From the NCBI RefSeq assembly GCF_000015265.1, contig NC_008699.1, forward strand, positions 1,922,001 to 1,986,000: a stretch of 64,000 nt of DNA, read 5' to 3'. The stretch is from Nocardioides sp. JS614. Its GTDB lineage: Bacteria; Actinomycetota; Actinomycetes; Propionibacteriales; Nocardioidaceae. The notes beneath the pieces are model-generated. The model had not been told where the DNA came from and did no database searches. It was given only the letters and a program-made list of their open reading frames with translations. How positions within the stretch are numbered: the first letter of the stretch is position 1; each line of letters opens with the position of its first letter. Positions 1 to 13,499 of the stretch are shown here, one piece after another. The translations under genes were made by a program, and so were the position numbers.

Positions 1-207
1 CGGTGCCGCCCGGGCCGTCGCTGTAGGCGACCTCGATCAGCTCGATGACGACACGGGGGCCGCCGTCCTCCTCGTCGCGGGGCACCTCGCCGATCCGGCG
101 CACGGAGGCGACCTCGAAGGGGCGGCCCTTGCCGCCGAACCACCGGGTGCGCTCGAGGTAACGCACGAACACGTCCGGCTCGATGTGGGTCACTCGTCCG
201 TCCGGGG

Positions 208-211
<4 letters not shown>
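1..211 (-). CDS. mak: maltokinase, N-terminal part (cut by window edge)
   Basis: This is the first 70 codons of a gene that runs off the left end. The translated N-terminus contains the RTRWFGGKGR segment typical of actinobacterial maltokinase, which phosphorylates maltose to maltose 1-phosphate, the GlgE substrate. The start is a GTG whose bases overlap the treS stop codon (GTGA), so it is translationally coupled to treS. The order glgE-treS-mak is the standard one for the trehalose-to-glucan pathway. The kinase core lies outside the window, so the call rests on the N-terminal motif and on context. Confidence 0.85.
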
Positions 212-3932
<3,721 letters not shown>

Positions 3933-4027
3933 GATCTCCAACCTAGCGAGGGTCCGGGCAGGTCCGGCAGGGGCAACTGCCGTCCTGGACGCCGTACCCC
4001 GGCGGGCCAGCCGGAAACGCCGAGTCG

Positions 4028-4131
4028 TCGGCGCATCCTGCCCGCCAGGAGAGCGCGAGTCGGCGCATCTTGCCCGGGTTGTCCCCAGCTGGCCGTGTCC
4101 GGCTGTGGACGGAGCGGGCAAGATGCGCCGA
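4028..4131. repeat. three copies of a 17-bp motif, two forming an inverted repeat
   Basis: In the 206-bp gap between the protease stop and the glgE start, the sequence TCGGCGCATCTTGCCCG occurs at 4060-4076 and again exactly inverted at 4115-4131. A direct copy with one mismatch lies at 4028-4044. The inverted pair could fold into a hairpin with a 38-nt loop. It may act as a terminator after the protease gene, as an operator for glgE, or be a dispersed intergenic repeat. Nothing else is seen in this gap. Confidence 0.75.
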
Positions 4132-4138
4132 GTCGACC

Positions 4139-7100
4139 TCAGAACACCTGGAGCTCGGCCGCGTGCACGATCGTGCCGCGATCGGCGGCGGTCTTGCAGT
4201 CGGTGTCGTTGATCGGGTCGTTGTCCTGCTCGCCGGCGTACCCGGCGTAGCCGGTGCACTGGTTCTCGAGCACCACGAACCGGATCGCGGCGGCCCGGGT
4301 CGCGGGGACCTCGAAGGCGCGCAGCGTCAGGTTCGGGGCGACCGGGCGCGGCCGCACCGCCGGGAAGGCGTTGCCGGGGGAGACGTAGAACCGCTTCCAG
4401 GTCGCCTTCGCCTCGCCGCAGTCGCTCACGCAGGCCTCGAGCGCGAACCGGCGCAGCGCGGTGAACCGGGAGCCCGAGTCGGGGTCGGGGTCCTGGGCGA
4501 GCGGGATCTCGTTCGGGTCCGGCGGGGCCGGGTTGAGCATCGCGCTGACCTGCACCCGCCGCACGGTGTGCACGCCGCCCGCGAGGTCGACCACGACGAA
4601 CGGGTGCGACTCGTCGACGTTGGTGGCGGTGACGCCGCCCCACGCGGTCTTCTCGGTGCCGTCGAGCAGGGACACCGCGTTCAGCGAGCCGGCCGTGGCG
4701 TCGAGCACCTTGGCGCCGTTCTTCCTCGCCGCGAGGTTCGTCGGCGCGTTCACGTGGACCGTCTGGGCTCCGGGCTCCACGGTGAGGTGGAACCGCTTGA
4801 AGCCACCGGCCTGGGAGACGTAGAGCATCTCGTAGCGACCGGGGACCAGCCGGGCGGTGGTCTTGACCTTGCCCTGGTCCGAGGTGTCGGCGATCGGCGT
4901 CGCCCGGGCCTCGTAGTGGCCGACGAAGAACCGGCCGGAGCGGTTGCTGCGGAAGCTGACCGTCCCGTTCTGCTCGCGTGGCGAGGCGAAGCTGGGCGTG
5001 GTGTCGCCGGAGTCGGCATTGGGGATCGACGCACCCTGGCCCATACCGCGGCGGGCGAAGGCCTTCCACATCACGTCCAGGTCCTCGCCACCGAAGCGCA
5101 TCCGGTCGGCGGCGAGCATCGCGTCGCGGGCGTCGAGCATCGACGTGGCGCCCTGCTGGAGCAGGAACGAGTCGAAGACCAGCTGGACCCACCGCCGGTT
5201 GCCCGGGCACTGACCGGCCGGCAGCGGGCTGGCGGTCGGCGTGGCCTGGGCGCACCGCAGCTGGAGGGCCTTGTCGGAGTAGGGGAACTGCTTGTTCCAC
5301 TTCTTGACCAGCGCCTGGCGGACCTCCCACTGGGTGCCGTTCCAGATCTCGCCGTCGGCGTGCACCTCGTTGCCGGTGCTGTCGAAGCCGTAGTCGGAGT
5401 AGTTGAGCGGGTTCCTGTTGATCGCGTAGTCACGGATCGCGACCGACTTGTTGCCGGTGGCGTAGACGCCGACGGCCCAGGGGTTGCCGCCGTTGGCGTA
5501 GCCGTGGCTGAACATGTACTCACCGGCGATCAGGTCGCTCCACGACTCGCCCATCGCGCCGCCCTGCTCGGAGGTGAGGCCCTCGTCGGGGCCGCCGACC
5601 ATCCGGTTGCTGATCGCGTGGGTGTACTCGTGGCCGACGATCCCCATGTCCAGGCCGCCGTCGACGCACGGGGAGTAGAACGCGCCCGCGATCGGCTGGA
5701 AGAGGTACTGGTTGGTGATGCCGGGCACGCCGTCCTGCAGGGTGATCTGGTTGGCGTTGTCGCGGCCGAGGTACGACGGCTGCCCGCCGGTGAGCGCGCC
5801 GGCCTGGGCGTTGCCGATCTCCTGGTCGCCGGCGACGCCGCCGCGGCCGAGGTTGTCGGCCTGCATGTTGTAGTTGTCCTCGGTGAAGCCCAGGTAGTAC
5901 GAGTAGTCGTGCATCCGGTTGTGCGCCACGAACAGGTTCGTCACGGTGGCGTCGATGTCGTTGCCGCCGGGCGTCAGCTGGGCCGGGTCGCAGCCGGAGT
6001 TGTTCCACGCGTCGGTGAACGCAGCCGTGTACTCGCGGGTCGGCGAGATCGGCGCCTGCGCCGTGCCGCCCGGTGTCAGCGGGCTGACCCAGGCCTCGTG
6101 GGTGTTGGCGTTGTTGCCGACCGTGGTCATCGTGCCGACGCCGTTGGCGGTGGCGTCCCACGGTCCCGGCGCCGCGACGTTGCGGAACGGGCCGGTCGGC
6201 GAGGTGCAGCCCTCGCCGGCGATCCAGCAGCCGATCACGGAGTTCGACGGGACGGTCTTCGCGGAGTAGTCCAGGCTGGGGTTGGCCGTGAAGTAGCGCC
6301 ACTTCGACGGGAACCCGATGTCACCCGTGGCCGGGCCGGCGGTGTCGCTCGTGGTCACGCTCGCGACGTAGTTGCCCGGCGGGAGGAACGGGACGGTCGG
6401 GTTGTCGAAGGGGCAGACCTGGAGCTTGTAGATGCCTGCCGGGATCGAGTCGGCGGAGTACGTCGCGGTCTCGGGGCTGGTGCCCAGGTCGCCGGTGACC
6501 AGGAGCTGGTCGTTCGGGTCGAAGATCTTGACCTCGATGTCGTTGAGGGTGTTGGCCGCCGCCGCCATCGCCGCGATCTGCTTGGTGTTGCCGTCGGTGA
6601 GCTCGAACTCGTGCTTCGGGCCGCAGTCCGTGGCGGTGACCTCGCCCTGGAACTGGAAGGCGTCGCTGCTGTTCTCGGCCTGGTTCTGCCGGTGCAGGAT
6701 GTCGCCGCTCACGCCGTCGACCATCAGCGTGTACGCGAACGCCGAACCCAACTGGGCGTCGAGCACGTTGGTCTCGAACACGGGCCGGACCGAGCCGTCG
6801 GCGAGCGCGAGCGCACGCAGCCGGACCAGCTGCTGCTGCGGGTAGCCCGGGACGGACAGGCGGGTCCAGCCGTCGGCGACCTGCGAGGTGATCTTGTCGA
6901 GTGCGCCGGCGTCGAGCGTGCGGCCGACGTTCGCGGCCGCCTTCACCCACGCCTGGACCGGGCTCAGGGTCGCGGCCGGCGGGGTGCCGGTGGTCTTCGT
7001 GAGGGACGAGGAGGCGTAGGCGATCTCGCCGTTGGCGACGCCGACGGTGACCATGCTCGCCAGGGCCGGCGTCAGCTCGCCGAACCGCTGGCGGAAGAGC

Positions 7101-7579
7101 ACGGCATGCGCGTCGCTCTGGACGAGCCGCTGGTCGTTGACCAGCTCCATTCCGGCGACCGCGTCGCGGGTCAGTCCGAAGACCGCCGCGTTGTCGGCCA
7201 GCCACGAGCGCGCGGCGGCGACCGGGTCGTTCGACGACGCCCGGGCGAGCACGCCGTCGGCCGGCAGGATCGAGGACGGCGTACCGAACTGGTTCCAGCG
7301 CAGGTCGACGGCGCCGAGCTGGGCAGCGGCGCTGCGCTGGGCTGCGGAGGGGAGCGCGGTGCCACGGGCGTCGAGGTCGGTGAGGCCGGCGACCGGGTCG
7401 CCGAGGCCGCCGAGGGGGTGCACGACCCCGTCGCGACCGTCGGTCTTCGGGCTGGCGAGAGCCGCGGTGGGGCTCGTGGCGAAGGCGGGGAGCTGGGCGA
7501 GGCCCGGGACCAGGGTGGCGGTCAGCAAGGCCAGCGCGGCGGTCCGATAGCCGCCACGATGCAGGGGGGAGCGGGTCAT
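4139..7579 (-). CDS. secreted M36 (fungalysin-type) zinc metalloprotease
   Basis: This 1146-aa protein starts with a Sec signal peptide (hydrophobic core at residues 13-28, likely cleavage after AFA at about 34). An FTP-type propeptide follows, then a pre-peptidase-like beta domain around 320-420. The M36 catalytic domain has HEYTH near residues 646-650 and the third zinc ligand Glu in GAMGESWSD about 30 residues later. The last ~200 residues contain a discoidin-like segment (LDGTEKTAWGG). It should be an exported, self-activated endopeptidase. It sits between two glucan genes without obvious functional connection. Confidence 0.93.
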   Translation of the reverse strand: MTRSPLHRGGYRTAALALLTATLVPGLAQLPAFATSPTAALASPKTDGRDGVVHPLGGLGDPVAGLTDLDARGTALPSAAQRSAAAQLGAVDLRWNQFGTPSSILPADGVLARASSNDPVAAARSWLADNAAVFGLTRDAVAGMELVNDQRLVQSDAHAVLFRQRFGELTPALASMVTVGVANGEIAYASSSLTKTTGTPPAATLSPVQAWVKAAANVGRTLDAGALDKITSQVADGWTRLSVPGYPQQQLVRLRALALADGSVRPVFETNVLDAQLGSAFAYTLMVDGVSGDILHRQNQAENSSDAFQFQGEVTATDCGPKHEFELTDGNTKQIAAMAAAANTLNDIEVKIFDPNDQLLVTGDLGTSPETATYSADSIPAGIYKLQVCPFDNPTVPFLPPGNYVASVTTSDTAGPATGDIGFPSKWRYFTANPSLDYSAKTVPSNSVIGCWIAGEGCTSPTGPFRNVAAPGPWDATANGVGTMTTVGNNANTHEAWVSPLTPGGTAQAPISPTREYTAAFTDAWNNSGCDPAQLTPGGNDIDATVTNLFVAHNRMHDYSYYLGFTEDNYNMQADNLGRGGVAGDQEIGNAQAGALTGGQPSYLGRDNANQITLQDGVPGITNQYLFQPIAGAFYSPCVDGGLDMGIVGHEYTHAISNRMVGGPDEGLTSEQGGAMGESWSDLIAGEYMFSHGYANGGNPWAVGVYATGNKSVAIRDYAINRNPLNYSDYGFDSTGNEVHADGEIWNGTQWEVRQALVKKWNKQFPYSDKALQLRCAQATPTASPLPAGQCPGNRRWVQLVFDSFLLQQGATSMLDARDAMLAADRMRFGGEDLDVMWKAFARRGMGQGASIPNADSGDTTPSFASPREQNGTVSFRSNRSGRFFVGHYEARATPIADTSDQGKVKTTARLVPGRYEMLYVSQAGGFKRFHLTVEPGAQTVHVNAPTNLAARKNGAKVLDATAGSLNAVSLLDGTEKTAWGGVTATNVDESHPFVVVDLAGGVHTVRRVQVSAMLNPAPPDPNEIPLAQDPDPDSGSRFTALRRFALEACVSDCGEAKATWKRFYVSPGNAFPAVRPRPVAPNLTLRAFEVPATRAAAIRFVVLENQCTGYAGYAGEQDNDPINDTDCKTAADRGTIVHAAELQVF

Positions 7580-7671
7580 GATCCGGTCAACGTCGGACGG
7601 CAGGGTTCGTTATGTGGACCGGCGGGTCGGTGGTGGGTGACGCGTGCCGCACCGTGGGTTCGCGCGATTCT

Positions 7672-7701
7672 TTGATCGTTCCAACATCCACGATGTACCG
7701 T
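7672..7701 (+). promoter_or_regulatory. glgP promoter, predicted leaderless
   Basis: A -35 TTGATC (7672-7677) and a -10 TACCGT (7696-7701) are separated by 18 bases. The -10 ends six bases before the GTG at 7708, so transcription would begin at or next to the start codon. No Shine-Dalgarno sequence precedes any candidate start. This is inference from spacing. Confidence 0.55.
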
Positions 7702-7707
7702 CGCCGG

Positions 7708-10296
7708 GTGCGTGCGATCCGTCGATTCACCGTCCGTCCCGTCCTGCCCCCGGCCCTCGCCGGACTGGGCCGTCTCGCCGGCAACCTGCGGTGGTCCTGG
7801 GACCCCGAGTCGCAGGACGTCTTCGAGTCCATCGACCCCGTGCTGTGGGAGTCGACGGGACGTGACCCGGTCAAGCTCCTGGGCGCCGTCGGTCGGCGTC
7901 GGCTCGAGGAGCTGGCCGCCGACGAGGGCTTCCTCGCCCGGCTCGGTGTGGCCGTCGGCCACCTCGACCAGTACCTGACCGGCGACCGCTGGTACCAGCG
8001 CCGGCTCGCTGCCGGCGAGGAGGGGCCGCGGGCGATCGGCTACTTCTCCCCGGAGTTCGGGATCACCGCCGTGCTGCCGCAGTACTCCGGCGGTCTCGGC
8101 ATCCTCGCCGGGGACCACCTCAAGGCCGCCAGCGACCTCGGCGTCCCGATCGTCGGCGTCGGCCTGCTCTACCGGCACGGCTACTTCAAGCAGGCCCTCT
8201 CCCGCGAGGGCTGGCAGCAGGAGACCTACCCGGTCCTCGACCCCGACGGCCTGCCCATCTCGCTGCTGCGCGAGGAGAACGGCGCCCGGGCGATGATCAG
8301 TGTCGCGCTGCCCGATGGCCCGGAGCTGCTGGCCCGGATCTGGGTCGCCAGCGTCGGCCGGGTGCCCCTGCTGATGCTGGACACCGACGTCGAGGGCAAC
8401 CCCGACCACTACCGCGACGTGACCGACCGCCTGTACGGCGGCAACAGCGAGCACCGGCTGCGCCAGGAGCTGCTGCTCGGCGTCGGCGGCGTGCGCGCGC
8501 TGCGCACCTACTCGCGGCTCTCCGGCCACCCCGCCCCCGAGGTGTTCCACACCAACGAGGGCCACGCCGGCTTCCTCGGGCTGGAGCGGATCCGGGAGCT
8601 CACCGTGGCCGAGGGCGGCCCCAAGCTCGACTTCGACACCGCGCTCGAGGTCAGCCGGGCCTCGACCGTGTTCACCACCCACACGCCGGTGCCCGCGGGC
8701 ATCGACCGGTTCCCGCTCACCCTGATCGAGCAGTACTTCAGCGAGGCCGGCCCGACGCCCGGCGTACCGGTCGAGCGGGTGCTCGCGCTGGGCACCGAGG
8801 ACTACGAGGGCGGCGACCCGGCGGTCTTCAACATGGCGGTGATGGGGTTCCGCCTCGCGCAGCGCGCGAACGGCGTCTCCCAGCTCCACGGCCACGTCAG
8901 CCGGGGGATGTTCAACGGCCTGTGGCCCGCCTTCGACGAGGCCGAGGTGCCGATCGGGTCGATCACCAACGGCGTGCACGCCCCGACCTGGGTCGCGCGT
9001 GAGGTGATCGAGCTGGCGATCGCCCAGGGCGCTGACCCGGAGTCCGACGACACGAGCGGCTTCTGGGCTGCCGCGGACAAGGTGCCGGGCACCGAGATCT
9101 GGGCCGTCAAGCGGGTGCTGCGCGAGCGGCTGGTGGTCGACGCCCGCCGGCGGCTGCGCCGGTCCTGGGAGAAGCGCGGCGCGGCCAAGGCGGAGCTGAG
9201 CTGGATCGACAACGCCCTGGACCCCGACGTGCTGACGATCGGCTTCGCGCGGCGCGCAGCGTCGTACAAGCGGCTCACGCTGATGATGCGCGACCCCGAG
9301 CGGCTCAAGTCGCTGCTGCTGCACCCCGAGCGCCCGATCCAGCTCGTGATCGCCGGCAAGGCGCACCCGGCCGATGACGGGGGCAAGAAGCTGATCCAGG
9401 ACATCGTCAAGCTGTCCGACGACCCGGAGATCCGGCACCGCATCGTGTTCCTGCCGAACTACGACATCGCGATGGCCAAGCCGCTGTACCCCGGTTGTGA
9501 CGTCTGGCTCAACAACCCGCTGCGCCCCTACGAGGCCTGCGGCACCTCCGGCATGAAGGCCGCGCTCAACGGCGGCCTGAACCTCTCGGTGCTCGATGGC
9601 TGGTGGGACGAGTGGTACGACGGTGACAACGGCTGGGCGATCCCGACCGCCGACGGCGTCGAGGACCCCGACCACCGCGACGACCTCGAGGCCGCCGCGC
9701 TCTACGACCTGATCGAGAACGACGTGGCGCCCCGCTTCTACGACCTCGACGGCGAGGGCGTCCCGAACCGCTGGCTGGAGATGACCCGGCACACGCTGAA
9801 GTCGCTGGGCCCGAAGGTGCTCGCCACCCGGATGGTCCGCGACTACGTGCGCCAGCTCTACACCCCGGCGTGCGTGACCGCGCACCGGCTGAACTCCGAC
9901 TTCCACGGCGCCGCCGAGCTGGCCGCCTGGAAGAAGAAGGTCAAGACCGGCTGGTCGGCGGTGCGGGTGGACCACGTCGAGAGCAGCGGCGTCGGCGACG
10001 CCCCCGAGGTCGGCGACCAGATGAGCGTGCGGGCCTTCGTCGCCCTCGGCTCGCTGGCTCCCGACGACGTCGAGGTGCAGCTGCTGCACGGCAAGACCAA
10101 CGGCGAGGACGAGCTGGTCGAGACGCTCGTGGACCGGCTGCACGTGGCCGAGTCCTACGAGGGCGGCCGGCACCGGTTCGACGGCGACGTCGTCCTGGAC
10201 CACTCCGGGTCGTTCGGCTACACCGTGCGGATCGTGCCCCGCAACGACGTCCTCACCTCACCCGCGGAGCTCGGCCTGGTGGCCCTGGCGCTGTAG
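7708..10296 (+). CDS. glgP: alpha-glucan (glycogen/maltodextrin) phosphorylase
   Basis: This 862-aa GT35 enzyme releases glucose 1-phosphate from alpha-1,4-glucans. The N-terminal DUF3417-type region (RRFTVRP, NLRWSWD) and the phosphorylase core are colinear with mycobacterial GlgP. The PLP lysine is Lys617 in ACGTSGMKAALNG, and FARRAASYKRLTLMM is also conserved. The GTG start is preferred because it aligns with family N-termini and fits a leaderless promoter; an in-frame ATG at 7693 is the alternative. It converges on glgX, so phosphorolysis and debranching genes are adjacent. Confidence 0.95.
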   Translation: MRAIRRFTVRPVLPPALAGLGRLAGNLRWSWDPESQDVFESIDPVLWESTGRDPVKLLGAVGRRRLEELAADEGFLARLGVAVGHLDQYLTGDRWYQRRLAAGEEGPRAIGYFSPEFGITAVLPQYSGGLGILAGDHLKAASDLGVPIVGVGLLYRHGYFKQALSREGWQQETYPVLDPDGLPISLLREENGARAMISVALPDGPELLARIWVASVGRVPLLMLDTDVEGNPDHYRDVTDRLYGGNSEHRLRQELLLGVGGVRALRTYSRLSGHPAPEVFHTNEGHAGFLGLERIRELTVAEGGPKLDFDTALEVSRASTVFTTHTPVPAGIDRFPLTLIEQYFSEAGPTPGVPVERVLALGTEDYEGGDPAVFNMAVMGFRLAQRANGVSQLHGHVSRGMFNGLWPAFDEAEVPIGSITNGVHAPTWVAREVIELAIAQGADPESDDTSGFWAAADKVPGTEIWAVKRVLRERLVVDARRRLRRSWEKRGAAKAELSWIDNALDPDVLTIGFARRAASYKRLTLMMRDPERLKSLLLHPERPIQLVIAGKAHPADDGGKKLIQDIVKLSDDPEIRHRIVFLPNYDIAMAKPLYPGCDVWLNNPLRPYEACGTSGMKAALNGGLNLSVLDGWWDEWYDGDNGWAIPTADGVEDPDHRDDLEAAALYDLIENDVAPRFYDLDGEGVPNRWLEMTRHTLKSLGPKVLATRMVRDYVRQLYTPACVTAHRLNSDFHGAAELAAWKKKVKTGWSAVRVDHVESSGVGDAPEVGDQMSVRAFVALGSLAPDDVEVQLLHGKTNGEDELVETLVDRLHVAESYEGGRHRFDGDVVLDHSGSFGYTVRIVPRNDVLTSPAELGLVALAL

Positions 10297-10310
10297 GGCC
10301 CTTAGGCGCC

Positions 10311-10333
10311 GGTGGTCGAGCTTGTCGAGGTCC
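10311..10333. repeat. REP-like GTCGAG motif
   Basis: The segment GGTGGTCGAGCTTGTCGAGG lies just after glgP. Short GGTCGAGCNTGTCGAGACC-like elements recur between genes in many actinobacterial genomes (general recollection, not checked here). Only this one copy was noticed in the window. Confidence 0.4.
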
Positions 10334-10424
10334 CGGAAGTGTCGGCAGGTGCGGGATGCCGCGGCCACGCGCCGACCGCAACCACACCGTCGGATGGGCC
10401 GCCCAGGACCGAGTCCGCGACCCG

Positions 10425-10451
10425 GCGTGGCGGGGCGAAGCCCCGACACGC
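10425..10451. terminator. bidirectional terminator between glgP and glgX
   Basis: A 12-bp stem (GCGTGGCGGGGC pairing with GCCCCGACACGC, one mismatch) closes a GAA loop. It lies between two convergent genes. There is no T-tract, which is usual for high-GC actinobacterial hairpins. Confidence 0.6.
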
Positions 10452-10460
10452 CAGACGCGG

Positions 10461-12626
10461 TCAGGTCTCGCGGAAGACGACGACCGTGCGCCGCCCGATG
10501 TGGACCTGGTCGCCGGCCTTGACCGGGGTGCCGACAGGGAGCCTGAAGTCGGTCGAGAGCACCACCTCGCCGGCACGTACCCAGTCGTTCTCCGGCAGCG
10601 TGACCCGCTGCGGCAGCCAGTCGGAGTTGAACCACAGCACGAACGACTTGTCGGCCTGCTGCTCGCCGCGTGGCCCCGGTGCGCGCAGCGGCGCGCCGGA
10701 GACGAACATGCCGACCGCGCGCAGGGTCGGGTCGTGCCAGTCGTCGCCGCTCATCTCCCGACCGGAGGGGTGCAGCCAGGCCAGGTCCTTGGGGCCGCCG
10801 ATCAGCGTCGGTCGGCCCTCGAACCAGTGCCGCTGCCGCAGCGCCGGGTGCTCGCGGCGTAGCCGGAGCGCCGTCTTGGTGACTTCGTAGACGTCGAGCC
10901 ACGCGTCGTCGGGACGCCAGTCGATCCAGGACGTCTCGTTGTCCTGGGCGTAGGCGTTGTTGTTGCCGCCCTGGGTGCGGCCGCGCTCATCGCCGGCGGT
11001 GATCATCGGCACCCCGTTGGACAGGCACAGGGTCGCCATCATGTTCGCGACCTGGCGACGACGGATGGCCACGAGCGCCGGGTCGTGGCTCTCGCCCTCG
11101 ACGCCGTGGTTCCACGAGCGGTTGTTGTCCGTGCCGTCGCGGTTGTCCTCGCCGTTGGCCTCGTTGCGCTTGCGCTCGTAGGTCACGAGGTCGCGCATCG
11201 TGAAGCCGTCGTGGGCGGTGACGAAGTTGACCGAGGCGTACGGCGAGCGCCCGTCGTCGAGGTACAGGTCCGAAGACCCGGCCAGCCGGGTGGCGACCCC
11301 GCGGATGCCCGAGGTGTGGTTGCGCCAGAAGTCCCGGATCTCGTCGCGGTACTGGTCGTTCCACTCCACCCACGGCGGCGGGAACTCACCGACCCGGTAG
11401 CCGTCCATCGAGGCGTCCCACGGCTCGGCGATCAGCTTCACGTGCCGCAGGACCGGGTCCTGGCCGATCGCGGTGAGCAGGTGGCTGCGCATGTCGATCT
11501 GCCGGTGCACCCGGGTCAACGCCGACATCAGGTCGAAGCGGAAGCCGTCCACGTGCATCTCGGTCACCCAGTAGCGCAGCGAGTCGAGGATCAGCCGCAG
11601 CGCGAACGGGTTGGACGCGTCGACGGTGTTGCCACAGCCGGTGACGTCCCAGTAGGTGTCCTCGAACGGCTCGGCGTGCCCGTCGCCGCCGGTGCGGTAG
11701 TAGAACCCGCGGTCGTCGAGGCCGCGAAAGGACAGCGTCGGACCCGTCGTCCCGGCCTCGGCGGTGTGGTTGTAGACGACGTCGAGGATCACCTCGAGCC
11801 CGGCCGCGTGGAACGCCTTGACCATGGCCTTGAACTCGGTGACCTGCTGGCCGCGGTCGCCCGAGGACGAGTAGGCGTTGTGCGGGGCGAAGAACCCGAT
11901 GGTGTTGTAGCCCCAGTAGTTGACCAGCCCGCGCTCCAGGAGCGAGGTCTCCGAGACGAACTGGTGGATCGGCAGCAGCTCGACGGCGGTGATGCCGAGG
12001 TCCTTGAGGTAGTCGACGACCGCGGGCGTCGCCAGGCCGGCGTAGGTGCCGCGCAGCTCCTCGGGCACCCGGTCGTGCAGGGCGGTCATGCCCTTGACGT
12101 GCATCTCGTAGATCGCGGAGTCCTGCCACGGGTGCCGCGGCGGCGCGTCGTCGTCCCAGTCGAAGTCGTCGTCGCCGAGGACGACGCTCCTCGGCACGTA
12201 CGGCGCCGAGTCGGTGTCGCTGCGCCGGTCGGGCGCGCCCTCGACGTACCCGAAGATCGCCGGGTCGAGGGTCAGGTCGCCGGAGACCGCCCGGGCGAAC
12301 GGGTCGAGCAGCAGCTTGTCCGCGTTGAACCGCAGCCCCTGCGCGGGGTCCCAGGGCCCGTCGACCCGGTAGCCGTAGCGGGTTCCCGGGGCGACGCCGG
12401 GGATCGCGCCGTGCCAGATGCCGAGCTCCTGCTCGGTGAGTGGGTGCCGGCGCTCGCGGCCCTCCTCGTCGAAAAGGCAGACCCAGGCGGCGGTGGCTCG
12501 GGGGGCGTGCACCGCGAAGTTCGTGGCCTCCGCCGACCAGGTCGATCCCAGCGGCCAGCTGCGTCCCGGCCACACCGGTGCGCGCTCGCCGCGGTCGCGC
12601 CAGAGTCCGGGGGTCACCCACCCCAT
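10461..12626 (-). CDS. glgX: glycogen debranching enzyme
   Basis: This 721-aa isoamylase-type GH13 protein hydrolyses alpha-1,6 branches in phosphorylase limit dextrins. An N-terminal CBM48 region (NFAVHAPRATAAWVCLFDE) precedes the barrel. Catalytic residues are the Asp in GFRFDLMS (about 365), the Glu in LIAEPWD and the Asp in TAHDGFT. The ATG at 12626 was chosen; an in-frame GTG at 12644 and another at 12617 are possible and no strong ribosome binding site decides. It faces glgP across a terminator, matching the joint action of the two enzymes. Confidence 0.95.
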   Translation of the reverse strand: MGWVTPGLWRDRGERAPVWPGRSWPLGSTWSAEATNFAVHAPRATAAWVCLFDEEGRERRHPLTEQELGIWHGAIPGVAPGTRYGYRVDGPWDPAQGLRFNADKLLLDPFARAVSGDLTLDPAIFGYVEGAPDRRSDTDSAPYVPRSVVLGDDDFDWDDDAPPRHPWQDSAIYEMHVKGMTALHDRVPEELRGTYAGLATPAVVDYLKDLGITAVELLPIHQFVSETSLLERGLVNYWGYNTIGFFAPHNAYSSSGDRGQQVTEFKAMVKAFHAAGLEVILDVVYNHTAEAGTTGPTLSFRGLDDRGFYYRTGGDGHAEPFEDTYWDVTGCGNTVDASNPFALRLILDSLRYWVTEMHVDGFRFDLMSALTRVHRQIDMRSHLLTAIGQDPVLRHVKLIAEPWDASMDGYRVGEFPPPWVEWNDQYRDEIRDFWRNHTSGIRGVATRLAGSSDLYLDDGRSPYASVNFVTAHDGFTMRDLVTYERKRNEANGEDNRDGTDNNRSWNHGVEGESHDPALVAIRRRQVANMMATLCLSNGVPMITAGDERGRTQGGNNNAYAQDNETSWIDWRPDDAWLDVYEVTKTALRLRREHPALRQRHWFEGRPTLIGGPKDLAWLHPSGREMSGDDWHDPTLRAVGMFVSGAPLRAPGPRGEQQADKSFVLWFNSDWLPQRVTLPENDWVRAGEVVLSTDFRLPVGTPVKAGDQVHIGRRTVVVFRET

Positions 12627-12712
12627 TGTTCCCGATGACGGCACAATGCCGGGGAGCGACCATCGAGATCGGCGACCGATTCGGCAACCAGGACAGAGAG
12701 GCGGGTCACGGC

Positions 12713-13492
12713 ATGGGTGAGTTCGTACGACTGGAGGTGGCCGACGGCGTCGGCACGATCCGGCTGGACCGGCCGAAGATGAACGCCCTGAACGTGCAGG
12801 TGCAGGAGGAGATCCGCGCGGCGGCCGTCGAGGCCACCGAGCGCGACGACGTGAAGGCCGTGGTGGTGTACGGCGGCGAGCGGGTCTTCGCCGCGGGCGC
12901 CGATATCAAGGAGATGGCCGACATGTCGTACACCGACATGGTCAAGCGCTCCGGCCCACTCCAGTCCGCGCTCGGCGCGGTGGCCCGGATCCCGAAGCCC
13001 GTGGTCGCCGCGATCACCGGCTACGCGCTCGGCGGCGGCTGCGAGCTGGCGCTGTGCGCGGATGTCCGGTTCGCCGCCGAGGACGCGGTCCTCGGCCAGC
13101 CCGAGGTGCTGCTCGGCATCATCCCGGGGGCCGGCGGCACCCAGCGGCTGACCCGACTGGTCGGCCCGAGCAAGGCGAAGGACATCGTCTTCACCGGCCG
13201 GTTCGTCAAGGCCGACGAGGCGCTGGCGATCGGCCTGGTCGACCGGGTCTTCCCGGCCGCGTCGGTCTACGACGAGGCGCTCGCGTGGGCGGGCCGGTTC
13301 GCCGGGGCGGCGTCGTACGCACTGCGGGCCGCGAAGGAGAGCATCGACCGCGGCATCGAGGTCGACCTGGAGACGGGCCTGGAGATCGAGCGGCAGCAGT
13401 TCGCGGCGCTGTTCGCGACCGAGGACCGCTCGATCGGTATGCGATCCTTCGTCGAGAACGGACCGGGCAAGGCGCAGTTCGAGGGCAGGTGA
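12713..13492 (+). CDS. enoyl-CoA hydratase/isomerase
   Basis: This 259-aa crotonase should hydrate trans-2-enoyl-CoA in fatty-acid oxidation. The oxyanion-hole segments FAAGADIKEM (59-68) and GYALGGGCELAL are present, and both catalytic glutamates align with Glu111 and Glu131 (GQPEVLLGIIPG). The ATG is preceded by a weak AGAGG. It is divergent from glgX and followed after 7 bases by a small membrane protein gene. The etf genes downstream would accept electrons from the same pathway. Confidence 0.9.
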   Translation: MGEFVRLEVADGVGTIRLDRPKMNALNVQVQEEIRAAAVEATERDDVKAVVVYGGERVFAAGADIKEMADMSYTDMVKRSGPLQSALGAVARIPKPVVAAITGYALGGGCELALCADVRFAAEDAVLGQPEVLLGIIPGAGGTQRLTRLVGPSKAKDIVFTGRFVKADEALAIGLVDRVFPAASVYDEALAWAGRFAGAASYALRAAKESIDRGIEVDLETGLEIERQQFAALFATEDRSIGMRSFVENGPGKAQFEGR

Positions 13493-13499
13493 GCGGTAC

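Noticed and set aside
4070..7675. 1201-codon open frame on the plus strand opposite the M36 protease
   Set aside because: It is the shadow of the real gene: composition is Gly/Arg/Val-rich with no family resemblance, while the minus strand has a signal peptide and HEYTH.
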